Positions 1 through 9,313 of a DNA stretch of 64,000 nucleotides are shown one piece after another. The translations under genes were made by a program, and so were the position numbers. Position 1 is the stretch's first letter. Each line of letters starts with the position of its first letter. The DNA is from Ascidiaceihabitans sp. Its GTDB lineage: Bacteria > Pseudomonadota > Alphaproteobacteria > Rhodobacterales > Rhodobacteraceae. The stretch covers positions 1 through 64,000 of the forward strand of contig JAPKAB010000003.1 in assembly GCA_028825475.1 (NCBI GenBank). The letters run 5' to 3'. The notes beneath the pieces are model-generated. The model was given only the letters and a program-made list of their open reading frames with translations. It had not been told where the DNA came from and made no database searches.

Positions 1-43
1 TTCTGTAACAGGAGTGCCGGTTCGAGTCCGGCCTTGGGTACCA
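1..43 (+). tRNA. 3' end of a class II tRNA, probably tRNA-Leu (partial)
   Basis: The first 43 bases hold the end of a tRNA cut by the window edge. A T-arm with 5-bp stem (16-20 with 28-32) encloses the loop TTCGAGT, followed by a seven-base acceptor strand (33-39), discriminator A at 40 and an encoded CCA at 41-43. Upstream of the T-arm, TTCT and AGGA can pair around a short loop, giving the long variable arm of a class II tRNA. A long arm with discriminator A fits Leu (or Tyr) better than Ser. The anticodon lies outside the window, so the amino acid is an inference. Confidence 0.8.
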
Positions 44-590
44 ATTAAATGGTACGACCTCATAATTCTTAAAATCGTTAAAATATACCTAACTCGGCCA
101 GAGTTTCCGTTTGATCGTTGCGTGTCGAATCTGAGCTATGGTTTTAGTTTCGATTCGGCGAAATGTGACCGCAATATCTTTCGATAGAGCACAATCCAAA
201 GCGCAAACAACTATTGGTTCGGTTTGATAAACGATTTTTTTACATGTTTACCTAGCGTCATTCCGCTAAGTTAAGAGTCTACTTCTGATTGATAGCTCCA
301 GCTTCGCAAAACAATCGCTGAATTGCGATTTTCGGCTAAGTTCGTAAAAACCTATTTATGTTATAGGCTTGCGCCATATAATTGAGTTTTCACTGTTTCT
401 TGGTTGGAAACAGAAAACCACCCCAAGGTAGAGTGCTTACCTATTTTGAGTTCACGTAAGGTTCGCCAACATGTTGATACGAGACGAAATGACTCCGATT
501 TTTTTCTTTTATCTGACGCCAATCAGGGGCTATTAGTTTCTCAAGCCCACTGGGGGGCGATGTCTAAAGGTCACGGGGGCGACCGCACTT

Positions 591-623
591 CTACGTATCT
601 TTCGAGATACTACGTATCTTTCG
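591..623 (+). repeat. Tandem direct repeat CTACGTATCTTTCG x2
   Basis: The 14-base unit CTACGTATCTTTCG occurs at 591-604 and again at 610-623, a period of 19 bases. Each copy contains the palindrome TACGTA. It lies about 250 bases upstream of the RTX start codon. Two in-phase copies could be a tandem regulator-binding site; no known consensus is recognised. Confidence 0.6.
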
Positions 624-828
624 GGGTATGAATGATGTGCGCTCGTCGGATTGCTGCCGCAATCTATCAAGCGCTAACACGGAACGAGAAGGCCGCTAAA
701 TTGCCTTTAATCGGTCTTTGTTTTGGCTCGCGTGCCATTCATTCACTCTCCTGAAAATACCGATGTGCGAGTCGCCCTGCGCTCTTTGCATCGTTTCAAA
801 CTGGGTAATGGTTTTACAAGTCCGCGTT

Positions 829-857
829 AGTGCGGCGAGCGCACTGGGCGCTTTTTT
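829..857 (+). terminator. Terminator-like hairpin in the RTX leader (possible attenuator)
   Basis: AGTGCG (829-834) pairs perfectly with CGCACT (840-845) around a five-base loop. Five to six bases further on is a run of six T (852-857), which directly abuts the Shine-Dalgarno GAGGAG (858-863) of the giant RTX gene. A hairpin plus T-run at this position could end transcription just before the gene or hide the ribosome site. Regulation by attenuation is inferred; the stem is short, so the effect may be modest. Confidence 0.45.
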
Positions 858-873
858 GAGGAGAAGTAACGAG

Positions 874-3800
874 ATGACCAATTTGATTTATATGGGGAAC
901 TTCAGTTCCTTGAATGTTGATCCAACAGAATCAAACTATAACGCAGAGAATGCGGCGTTGTTGAACGGCGTCTCGGCGGATCACAGTACACTTCAAATTG
1001 TAAATGCATCTATTACAGACGGCGGTGATGGTGTCGTAAATGACGATGACTACGGCACGAGTGATTGCATCTATTACAACACAGGTAGTGGCGCGACTGC
1101 AGACGTGACTGATACAAGTCTGCAAGCGAATTTGACGGTAACCCTTCAAGACGGCAGCACCGTTAGCATCGAAGCCGTGGTGATGCAGATGACCAACGGG
1201 GACCTTTTCGTTTCGGATCTCTACAACAACACGACACTAGACAACCTACAGATCTCAAATATCGAGATTAGCAGTATTACAGGTGCCAACTATTCTGGCT
1301 GGTACTCAAATCAAAGCGTCGACAACTCAACGATCGTGGCTCAGGACACCGACACCGAAAATGGTGGTGTTGTTGATGGTACAAATGATGCCGAAGTGAT
1401 TGATGCCAACTATGATGGTGACTCCGAAGGCGACATGATTGATGCAGGCGATGCGATCTTGGCAGGCGAAGAGCCACAAGACGACATTGTTGATGCATTG
1501 GGCGGTAACGACACTATTTCTTCTGGTGCTGGTAATGACGATGTTTACGCAGGCAGCGGAGCTGACTCTGTTGACGGCGGAACTGGTGACGACCTTATTT
1601 TTGGTGACAGCAATTACGGTGGCGGTGACACAGGCACGAGCACAGGTTCAACTGTTTCAACTGATGTTGAATTGAATGGTGCATCCGGTAGCTTCGCCGC
1701 TGGATCAGAAACTGTGGATTATACTGTCACAGCGACCGGCGGCTCATTGAGCACATATACCGCTGGATATGGCGATATTGACGGTTCAAACTACTGGCTC
1801 GGCAACGAGAGCGAGAGTCCAGAGACATACACTTGGTCGTTCAGTGAAACCGTATCTGGCCTCAGCATGCGTTTGAATGCAACTGACACCAATGAAAACA
1901 TGGACTTTGTGATCAACGGTGTTGATGTAAACCTAAATGACCTTATTGCCTCTGGCGATGTTGTGGTTGTCTCGGCAGGCAATGCTCAGGTTGGAAGCAA
2001 TGGTGACTTGGTTGGTGGCGGTAATGTCGCGATCAGCACTCATCTACAATTCAATATGTCGATCGATAACCTCGCTATCTCACATACTGGAGCCCAAAAC
2101 GGCACCTTGATTGAAGTGAAAGTTAACGAAGTAGAGCTTGGTAGCGGTTCGACTGGAACAACAGGCTCAGCCGGAACTGACACTGCCGAAGATGGCAATG
2201 ACACCATCTTTGGCGGCGAAGGTAACGATACGATTTTTGGCGAGGGTGGAGCTGATAGCATCGATGGCGGTGCAGATGATGATTTGATCTACGGTGGAAG
2301 CGGCTCAGTAAACACGACTGAAAATGGTGCAAACAACAATGAGATTACCCTTACAATTACCAGCGAGTCTGGTGGTTATAACGGTAGTGTGTTGGTCGAG
2401 ATAACTGGTGAAGATGGCTCTGTTCGAGTGGAAACAGTGACCACAAGTTATGATGCTAATGTTGGAAACACTTTCAACGTCGCTCTTGATGATGGTGATA
2501 CAATCCGCGTTGGGATCACAGATGGTTCGGGTACACATTATTCGAATGTGGCCGCGGACACACAAACGACATCTGTAGGAACTGACAGCGCGGTTCTCAA
2601 CTTTGAGGACTCAACTGACTCCGATTATAACGACGTGGTCATCACAGCTTCTGTTGATGGCGATGTGACGCTTTTGACAACGGCTGGTGAAATTTATGGC
2701 GGTGGCAACAACACTGGGTCCGCAACCAATGCAGCGTCTGATGATGGCAATGACACCATCTTTGGCGGGACTGGCGAAGATACCATCTTTGGCCAAGGCG
2801 GTGATGACAGCATCGATGGTGGCGACGATGACGATCTTATTTATGGTGATAATGGTAACAGCAATGCTGGCAACACCGCAGGTGGTGGCAATGGCGATCT
2901 ACAAAACCTAACATTCCAAAATACGTTTGTTAATTCAGAGGGTTCTACAGTTACGCATACTGTGACCAGTGATGAAACGCTAAATACTTTGAACTTTGAA
3001 GGTTTGAACGGCTACTGGGTCGGAAATTCCGGCGATGGTGCATTGGACGAAACGCATACGCACAACTTCTCTGAGCAGGTTTCAGGCGCACAAATCCGTT
3101 TCAATGCTACGGATGACGTCAATTACGAGCAACTGTTCATACATTTGGATGGGGTTCAAATTAATCTTGCGGACGCTATCGCTGACGGCACAGTAACACT
3201 GACTTCTAGCGAATATTTCGTCAATGCTAATGGTGGCATTTCCAGCTCGCTTTCAACAACTGGCAGCGCTGCCAATGGCACTGATGCTGGATATACAGTT
3301 GGAACTTTGGATATCCAAATTCCATTCTCAAGCTTCCAAATCACGGTTGATGATATCAATACTGGTGGAGCCTCAAGCAACGGCACGATCTACGAAATTT
3401 CTATTTACGACGGTGAGGTTGAAGCTGGCACCGGTGGCGGTACAGGTTCAGGAGCGTCTGATGGTGGCGACGACACTATCTTTGGCGGTGAAGGCGACGA
3501 TACAATCTTTGGTGAAGGCGGCGATGACAGCATCGACGGCGGCACAGGCAATGACCTGATTTATGGTGACTCTAACTCCCAAAATAACCTGCAAGATTTT
3601 CCATCTGATGCAAAGGTTTTGGATTGGGGCACGCTTGGATACGGCACCGAATTGCCAGGTGGCGCGTCCATCGAAACTGGTGGCGTGACTGTTAATGTAG
3701 CGTTCCAGTCCGAAGACCCAGGTTCGTTGATCTGTACAGAGTCTATAGGACAACATGTAGAAAGCGGCGAAGGCTTCGATCCGAACTCAAGCTTGATGCT

Positions 3801-6800
3801 GTACGGCGCGGGTGGTGAGGGCGGTGTTGATAACACATCAACCACAACATTTACGTTTGATGCGACCGATTCAAATTACTCAGATTCAGTTCAAAACGTT
3901 TCGTTCCGTATTAACGACGTCGACACTGGTATTACGAGCGACCAACACGTCGATATCGTGACTGTGCGTGCTTACGATGCAAACAACAATTTGATCGACG
4001 TAACACTGACAAACACGGGTACGGTTTCGATTAATAACGATACTGCAACTGGCAATGACGGTTCTGATTCCCACGCGGACCCATCTGACAGCACTGCATC
4101 CGTTTTGGTCAACATTTCAGGCCCCGTTTCGCGGATTGAGATTGATTATGACAATGGTGATGTAACAGATCAGAAGATTTGGTTGACGGACGTCCACTTC
4201 TCGACTGTGTCTGCAGATTACGAAGATACGAGTGCCGCTGGTGGTATTGGCGGCGATGACACGATCTTGGGCGGGACTGGCGAAGATACGATTTATGGCG
4301 AAGGCGGCGATGACAGCATTGACGGCGGTGCTGGCAATGACGTGATTTATGGGGACAGCGGTACCGACAATGGCGGTAGTGGCACCACTACTGACGGAAC
4401 AACAGTTGCGACTGATGTTGAACTAACTGGCGCATCCGGCAGCTTTGCCGCGGGTTCTGAGACTGTGAACTACACGGTTACGGCAACAGGTGGAAACCTA
4501 GACTCCCACGATGGTTATGGCGATCAGGATGGTTCTAACTACTGGCTTGGAAACACTCCTGACGATGCGGAGACCTACACTTGGTCCTTCACTGAAACAG
4601 TTTCCGAAATGACCATGCGCATCAACGCGACCAGCGGCAATGACAACCTTGATTTCATCATCAATGGTGTCGACGTCAGCTTGAACGACCTAATCGCTTC
4701 TGGCGATGTGACGGTTGTTACGCAGGGTGATCCTATCATTAACGCGGCAGGCGATCTTATTGCTGGCGCAAATGCAGCAGCAACGGCAAGCACGACGCTG
4801 CAGTTCAACATGCCGATCGACACAATTGCGATTGCGCACACTGGTACGCACAACGGCTCGTTGATCGAAGTGAACGTCAACGAGGTTCAGTTGGACGGTG
4901 GTTCAACTGGCGGTACAGGCGAAGACCTTTTGCAAAACGGTTCCTTCGAGGACGGTACGCACGCAGCAAACTCTGTGAATGGCCTTACGGGTTGGACCAC
5001 AACCAGCGGGTCACCGGACTCAGCTGACGACGGCACCTCATCTGAATCTTGGAACTCAAGCCTGGCTGCCAACGATGGCACCGGCTATGTTACGATGTGG
5101 GCAAGCAATTCTGGCCCACAAGAAGCGATTGAACAGACATTGGATACGCCTCTTGAAGGCGGTACATCCTATACACTGAATTTCAGTGCATCGACCGGCC
5201 AATACATTAATGGCCAATGGTTCACACCATCAGACATTCCAGTGACCTTTGAAATCTTGGATGCGGCGACTGGCAACGTAATTGGGACAACAACGGTCCA
5301 AGGTACTGAATACGAAGATTATTCAATCGAATTCACACCTCCTTCTGATGTTAGCACTATTGTCCTACGTCCAAACACGACGGGTGCAGGTAACAACCCA
5401 TCCATTACTTTGGACAGTGTATCTCTTGTCCAAACTGTCGATGACGAAATTGTTGGTGGCGAAGGCGGTAACGACACCATCTTTGGCGGCGAAGGCGAAG
5501 ATACCATCTTTGGTGAGGGTGGCAGTGACTCCATCGTTGGCGGTAACGACGGTGATGTCATTGACGGTGGTACTGGCGGGTCAGACGTCGACGTTCTAGA
5601 TTTGCGCGGCGAAGGCCCTGCGCGGATTGTAAATGAAACAGTAGATGCTGATGGCGATTCAACATCTGGGACAGTCGAGTTCCTTGATGGTGCAGGCAAC
5701 GTTACTGGATCTTTAGAATTCGCTGAAATTGAAAGTGTTTTGCTAGACCCACTTGATGTGAACACCAATCCAGACGCGGTTAATGATGTGTCTGTTACGG
5801 ATGAAGACACGTCGATCACGGTTGATTTGTTGTCGAATGACACGGATGCAGACGGCGATGCGTTGACGGTTACGGGTGCGACTGTACCTGCGTCTCAAGG
5901 TACATTGGTTGACAATGGCGATGGTACGGTGACGTTCACGCCGGTTGAGAACTTCAACGGCGAAGTTACGATCAGCTACTCTATCACGGACGGCAATGGT
6001 GGTACGGACACAGCGATCCACACGATCACAGTGACATCGGTGAATGATGCGCCGGTTGCGGTTGATGATTTGGCTGAAACGTTTGAAGACACGCCTGTTG
6101 TGATTGATTTGATCGGTAACGACACGGATGTTGACGGCGATCCATTGACCATTGGCACTGTTACGGTTCCAGCGGATCAAGGTACGGTTGTTGACAATGG
6201 CGACGGAACGGTGACGTTCACGCCAGCTGCAAACTACACGGGTCCAGCGTCTATCACCTATACGGTTCAAGACGGCCAGGGTGGCGAAGACAGCGGTGAA
6301 GCGGTTGTTAATGTTGAAGTTGTTGGCGTAAACGACGGTCCACAGGCTGTTGATGATGCGGTAACAACGGACGAAGATACGCCTGTTACAATCGATGTGC
6401 TTGCGAATGACACGGACACCGAAGGTGACGCGTTGAGCATCACGGTTGCGACGGTTCCAGCGGATCAAGGAACAGTTGAAATTGTGAACGGCGAGTTGGT
6501 GTTCACACCAGCTGATAACTTCAACGGCGAAGCGACGATCAGCTACGGTATTACCGATGGCAACGGCGGCGCGGATATTGGCGAAGTTGTTGTTACAGTG
6601 ACGCCAGTGAATGACGGTCCTGTTGCGGTTGACGACGTTATTACGACGGACGAAGACGAAGCGGTTGTTATTGATCTTGTTGGCAACGACACGGATGTTG
6701 ACGGCGATCCATTGACCATTGGCACTGTTACGGTTCCAGCGGATCAAGGTACGGTTGTTGACAATGGCGACGGCACAGTGACGTTCACGCCAGCAGCCAA

Positions 6801-9249
6801 CTTCAACGGTCCAGCGACAATCACCTATACGGTTGTTGACGGTGCGGGCGGGACAGACACTGGTGAAGCGGTTGTGTCCGTTGGTGCGGTGAATGACGGT
6901 CCAGTTGCTGAAGATGACAGCAGTACAACAGACGAAGATACAGCTGTAACGGTTGATTTGTTGGCGAATGACACGGATCTGGACGGGGACGACCTGACGG
7001 TTATCTCTGCGACGGTTCCGGCGGATCAAGGTACTTTGGTCGACAATGGCGACGGTACAGTAACGTTCACGCCAGCTGAAAACTTCAACGGCGAAGCGAC
7101 GATCTCTTACCAGATCTCCGACAGCAATGGCGGCACAGACACAGCGATCCACACAGTTGATGTGGGTGCGGTGAATGATGGTACAGACGCGGTTAATGAT
7201 GACGCAGGTGAAGTTGTTGTTGGCAACACCATCACGATCAATGCACTTGGCAACGACACGGATGCTGATGGCGATGCGTTAACGATCACTGCCGCGACTG
7301 TGCCAGCAACGCAGGGCACTGTTGAGATAGTTGGCAATCAGATCGAGTTCACGCCAAACCCAGACTTTGAGGGCGAAGCAACGATCAGCTATGCGATCGA
7401 AGATACATCAGGTGCGTCTGACACGGCCGAGATCACCGTATTTGTACGCGATGGTATCGTAAATGGAACCGACGCTGGTGAATTGATCGATGGCAGCTAC
7501 ACTGGTGATGCGGGCAACGATGTAGTCGATGGTGGGGACAATGTTCTCTCTACGGATCCAGAAGATGCCGACGACGACGTCATTGAGGCGGGCGGTGGTG
7601 ACGATACAGTTCTTGCTGGTGATGGCGATGACTCTGTCACGGGTGACGCTGGAGATGATAGCATTGTTGGTGGCGAGGGTGATGACACACTCGACGGCGG
7701 CGCAGACAACGATACCCTTGAAGGCGGCGAGGGCGATGACGTTCTTGATGGCGGCGAGGGTGACGATGAACTGAATGGTGGCGAAGGGTCTGATACGGTT
7801 GACGGTGGTGCTGGCAATGACGTGATTGACACGGGCAATGGTCAGCTCAGTGTTGATAAAGGTTACCCAGGCGTCACAACTGATGACACTGATCCAAACG
7901 ATGATCGCGATTCAGTAGACGGCGGAGCTGGTGATGACACCATCAGCACTGGCGACGATGCTGACACCATCACTGGTGGGACTGGCGCTGATGTCATTGA
8001 TGGCGGTATCGACGACGATATCATCAGTGGCGATGATGGCGATGACCGGATCATCGGCGGCGAAGGTAACGATGTTATCGAAGGTGGTGACGGAAACGAT
8101 ACTATCCATGCTGGAAATGACCCTGAGCTTGGCTTGGACTTCTTGAACATCGAAGACGATGGCACAAACGCTTTTGGTCCTGATCTGCGCCCTGACAATG
8201 GCAAAGACACTGTTTCTGGTGGTGATGGCAATGACCTGATCACGGGCGCTGATGATGATGACGTTCTTTCTGGCGATGCCGGAAACGACACTATCGACGG
8301 CGGTATCGATGACGACAGCATCGACGGTGGCACCGGTGACGACTTGCTAATTGGTGGTCAAGGTAACGATACGCTTATTGGTGGTGCCGGCAACGACGTC
8401 CTTGGCGGTGGTAGCGGCAGTGATGATCTATCTGGTGGTGATGACCGTGACCGGTTCGTCGACGTCACTGCTGGAGACACCATTGACGGTGGCGAAGGTG
8501 GGGATGACTTCGATACGCTTGATCTGACTGGTTCTGCCGGAGCAGACCAAGAGGTCAATGTTGTCTACGATGTAACCAACAGTGAAAACGGTATCGTCGA
8601 GTATAAAGACCAAGACGGTAATGTTGTTGATACGCTTACGTTTACTAATATCGAGAGCATCATTCCTTGCTTCACGCCGGGTACGTTGATTGCGACTGCA
8701 AAAGGTGAACGCCGCGTTGAGGACCTAGCTGAAGGTGATCGTGTCATTACACGTGACAACGGCATCCAAACTATTCGTTGGGCTGGTGCTCGCGAGATGA
8801 CAGGGGCTGAGTTTGAACAGGCGGCACATCTTAAGCCAGTCTTGATCCAACAAGGTGCCTTGGGTGGTGGGTTGCCTGAGCGTGATATGATGGTTTCACC
8901 ACAGCACCGCATGTTGGTGGCCAACGACAAAACTGCGCTTTATTTTGAAGAGCGTGAAGTTTTGGTCGCGGCTAAGTTCTTGACTGACTTGGAGGGTATT
9001 GATGTGGTCGACGTATCATCGACAACTTACATCCACATCATGTTCGACCAGCACGAGGTTCTTTTGTCTGATGGTACTTGGACGGAAAGCTTCCAACCGG
9101 GTGATCAAACATTGGCTGGTGTGAGTGAAGCGTCACGTGACGAAATTCTGGAACTGTTCCCAGAGTTGGCAACACGTGAAGGTGTTGATGCATATGCATC
9201 TGCACGTCGCTCACTGAAGAAACACGAAGCGAGCTTGCTTACTAAGTAA
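874..9249 (+). CDS. Giant RTX / tandem-95 repeat protein with C-terminal Hint domain
   Basis: A 2791-residue, very acidic, Asp/Gly/Thr-rich protein, presumably exported by a type I system and folded with calcium outside the cell. Start at 874 is set by GAGGAG (858-863); an in-frame ATG at 718 lacks a ribosome site. There is no N-terminal signal peptide. Order: an N-terminal module (about residues 1-165); RTX nonapeptides; five near-identical RTX cassettes of the type GGEGDDTIFGEGGDDSIDGG separating different beta-rich inserts (residues about 255-1565, including a duplicated insert and a CBM-like NGSFEDG module); a linker; six tandem-95/cadherin-like repeats (about 1632-2190); a second RTX block (about 2195-2530); and a Hint_2-type domain starting at Cys2599 (CFTPGTLIA...SPQHRML). 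Hint domains may self-cleave, but activity is unproven here. No hlyB/hlyD/tolC-type genes are in the window. Adhesin, biofilm or S-layer-like roles are possible; none is shown. Confidence 0.9.
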   Translation: MTNLIYMGNFSSLNVDPTESNYNAENAALLNGVSADHSTLQIVNASITDGGDGVVNDDDYGTSDCIYYNTGSGATADVTDTSLQANLTVTLQDGSTVSIEAVVMQMTNGDLFVSDLYNNTTLDNLQISNIEISSITGANYSGWYSNQSVDNSTIVAQDTDTENGGVVDGTNDAEVIDANYDGDSEGDMIDAGDAILAGEEPQDDIVDALGGNDTISSGAGNDDVYAGSGADSVDGGTGDDLIFGDSNYGGGDTGTSTGSTVSTDVELNGASGSFAAGSETVDYTVTATGGSLSTYTAGYGDIDGSNYWLGNESESPETYTWSFSETVSGLSMRLNATDTNENMDFVINGVDVNLNDLIASGDVVVVSAGNAQVGSNGDLVGGGNVAISTHLQFNMSIDNLAISHTGAQNGTLIEVKVNEVELGSGSTGTTGSAGTDTAEDGNDTIFGGEGNDTIFGEGGADSIDGGADDDLIYGGSGSVNTTENGANNNEITLTITSESGGYNGSVLVEITGEDGSVRVETVTTSYDANVGNTFNVALDDGDTIRVGITDGSGTHYSNVAADTQTTSVGTDSAVLNFEDSTDSDYNDVVITASVDGDVTLLTTAGEIYGGGNNTGSATNAASDDGNDTIFGGTGEDTIFGQGGDDSIDGGDDDDLIYGDNGNSNAGNTAGGGNGDLQNLTFQNTFVNSEGSTVTHTVTSDETLNTLNFEGLNGYWVGNSGDGALDETHTHNFSEQVSGAQIRFNATDDVNYEQLFIHLDGVQINLADAIADGTVTLTSSEYFVNANGGISSSLSTTGSAANGTDAGYTVGTLDIQIPFSSFQITVDDINTGGASSNGTIYEISIYDGEVEAGTGGGTGSGASDGGDDTIFGGEGDDTIFGEGGDDSIDGGTGNDLIYGDSNSQNNLQDFPSDAKVLDWGTLGYGTELPGGASIETGGVTVNVAFQSEDPGSLICTESIGQHVESGEGFDPNSSLMLYGAGGEGGVDNTSTTTFTFDATDSNYSDSVQNVSFRINDVDTGITSDQHVDIVTVRAYDANNNLIDVTLTNTGTVSINNDTATGNDGSDSHADPSDSTASVLVNISGPVSRIEIDYDNGDVTDQKIWLTDVHFSTVSADYEDTSAAGGIGGDDTILGGTGEDTIYGEGGDDSIDGGAGNDVIYGDSGTDNGGSGTTTDGTTVATDVELTGASGSFAAGSETVNYTVTATGGNLDSHDGYGDQDGSNYWLGNTPDDAETYTWSFTETVSEMTMRINATSGNDNLDFIINGVDVSLNDLIASGDVTVVTQGDPIINAAGDLIAGANAAATASTTLQFNMPIDTIAIAHTGTHNGSLIEVNVNEVQLDGGSTGGTGEDLLQNGSFEDGTHAANSVNGLTGWTTTSGSPDSADDGTSSESWNSSLAANDGTGYVTMWASNSGPQEAIEQTLDTPLEGGTSYTLNFSASTGQYINGQWFTPSDIPVTFEILDAATGNVIGTTTVQGTEYEDYSIEFTPPSDVSTIVLRPNTTGAGNNPSITLDSVSLVQTVDDEIVGGEGGNDTIFGGEGEDTIFGEGGSDSIVGGNDGDVIDGGTGGSDVDVLDLRGEGPARIVNETVDADGDSTSGTVEFLDGAGNVTGSLEFAEIESVLLDPLDVNTNPDAVNDVSVTDEDTSITVDLLSNDTDADGDALTVTGATVPASQGTLVDNGDGTVTFTPVENFNGEVTISYSITDGNGGTDTAIHTITVTSVNDAPVAVDDLAETFEDTPVVIDLIGNDTDVDGDPLTIGTVTVPADQGTVVDNGDGTVTFTPAANYTGPASITYTVQDGQGGEDSGEAVVNVEVVGVNDGPQAVDDAVTTDEDTPVTIDVLANDTDTEGDALSITVATVPADQGTVEIVNGELVFTPADNFNGEATISYGITDGNGGADIGEVVVTVTPVNDGPVAVDDVITTDEDEAVVIDLVGNDTDVDGDPLTIGTVTVPADQGTVVDNGDGTVTFTPAANFNGPATITYTVVDGAGGTDTGEAVVSVGAVNDGPVAEDDSSTTDEDTAVTVDLLANDTDLDGDDLTVISATVPADQGTLVDNGDGTVTFTPAENFNGEATISYQISDSNGGTDTAIHTVDVGAVNDGTDAVNDDAGEVVVGNTITINALGNDTDADGDALTITAATVPATQGTVEIVGNQIEFTPNPDFEGEATISYAIEDTSGASDTAEITVFVRDGIVNGTDAGELIDGSYTGDAGNDVVDGGDNVLSTDPEDADDDVIEAGGGDDTVLAGDGDDSVTGDAGDDSIVGGEGDDTLDGGADNDTLEGGEGDDVLDGGEGDDELNGGEGSDTVDGGAGNDVIDTGNGQLSVDKGYPGVTTDDTDPNDDRDSVDGGAGDDTISTGDDADTITGGTGADVIDGGIDDDIISGDDGDDRIIGGEGNDVIEGGDGNDTIHAGNDPELGLDFLNIEDDGTNAFGPDLRPDNGKDTVSGGDGNDLITGADDDDVLSGDAGNDTIDGGIDDDSIDGGTGDDLLIGGQGNDTLIGGAGNDVLGGGSGSDDLSGGDDRDRFVDVTAGDTIDGGEGGDDFDTLDLTGSAGADQEVNVVYDVTNSENGIVEYKDQDGNVVDTLTFTNIESIIPCFTPGTLIATAKGERRVEDLAEGDRVITRDNGIQTIRWAGAREMTGAEFEQAAHLKPVLIQQGALGGGLPERDMMVSPQHRMLVANDKTALYFEEREVLVAAKFLTDLEGIDVVDVSSTTYIHIMFDQHEVLLSDGTWTESFQPGDQTLAGVSEASRDEILELFPELATREGVDAYASARRSLKKHEASLLTK
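1660..2139 (+). repeat. RTX insert module A, copy 1
   Basis: Encodes a roughly 160-residue module that recurs at 4411-4893. Shared landmarks include TDVEL, GASGSFAAGSETV, DGSNYWLGN, ETYTWSF, FxINGVDVxLNDLIASGDV and the closing NEV. It is flanked by RTX repeats on both sides. The fold is probably a beta-sandwich, by inference from its alternating hydrophobic pattern. Confidence 0.8.
4411..4893 (+). repeat. RTX insert module A, copy 2
   Basis: Second copy of the module at 1660-2139. It keeps the same landmarks in the same order, with many conservative substitutions and a different central loop. The copies are separated by three unrelated insert modules and four RTX cassettes, so duplication was not simply tandem. 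Confidence 0.8.
5767..7450 (+). repeat. Six tandem-95 (cadherin-like) repeats
   Basis: Six consecutive units of about 93-96 codons begin near 5767, 6049, 6337, 6616, 6898 and 7180. Each has an (A/V)xDD opening, TDED(T), (L/G/A)NDTDxDGD, TVPAxQGT, DGTVTFTP, F(N/E)GxATISY and a closing VND. Units 2 and 4 share an exactly identical stretch of 89 bases (6118-6206 and 6685-6773). Unit 6 is the most divergent and lacks the TDED motif. Such repeats are common in large secreted adhesins. Confidence 0.85.
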
Positions 9250-9256
9250 TCAAGCT

Positions 9257-9282
9257 GCCTTTGGGCCAATAGGTCCAAAGGC
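9257..9282 (+). terminator. Hairpin after the RTX gene
   Basis: An 11-bp stem (9257-9267 with 9272-9282, one G-T pair) with a four-base loop begins seven bases after the RTX stop codon. It has no T-run, so it may protect the 3' end or work together with the stronger hairpin that follows. Confidence 0.5.
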
Positions 9283-9313
9283 CAAGTATCGGTATCCTTC
9301 TTCGGACGGGTAC

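Larger units (their letters stand above)
44..873. other. Long AT-rich intergenic region between tRNA and RTX gene
   Basis: About 830 bases with no convincing gene. A 75-codon open frame at 404-631 lacks a Shine-Dalgarno site and resembles no protein I know; I do not call it. Visible elements are a tandem direct repeat at 591-623, an imperfect CtrA-like site (TTAA-N7-CTAAC, 78-93), an inverted repeat CCTAT/ATAGG near 352-368 and a terminator-like hairpin at 829-857. The region presumably carries the promoter and regulatory sites of the giant RTX gene. It follows a tRNA 3' end, a common integration site, but I see no integrase and no repeated tRNA end in the window. Confidence 0.5.

Noticed and set aside
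78-93. CtrA box controlling the RTX gene
   Set aside because: One mismatch in the second half and almost 800 bases from the start codon; weak by itself.
404-631. 75-codon open frame upstream of the RTX gene
   Set aside because: No ribosome site, no recognisable domain, and it covers the direct repeat; composition does not look coding.
1-873. Genomic-island insertion at the tRNA end
   Set aside because: No integrase nearby and no second copy of the tRNA 3' end was seen in the window.
5743-7152. 469-codon open frame on the minus strand opposite the tandem-95 repeats
   Set aside because: It is a shadow of the repeated coding sequence; the translation is a low-complexity antisense pattern rich in Arg/Asn/Val.
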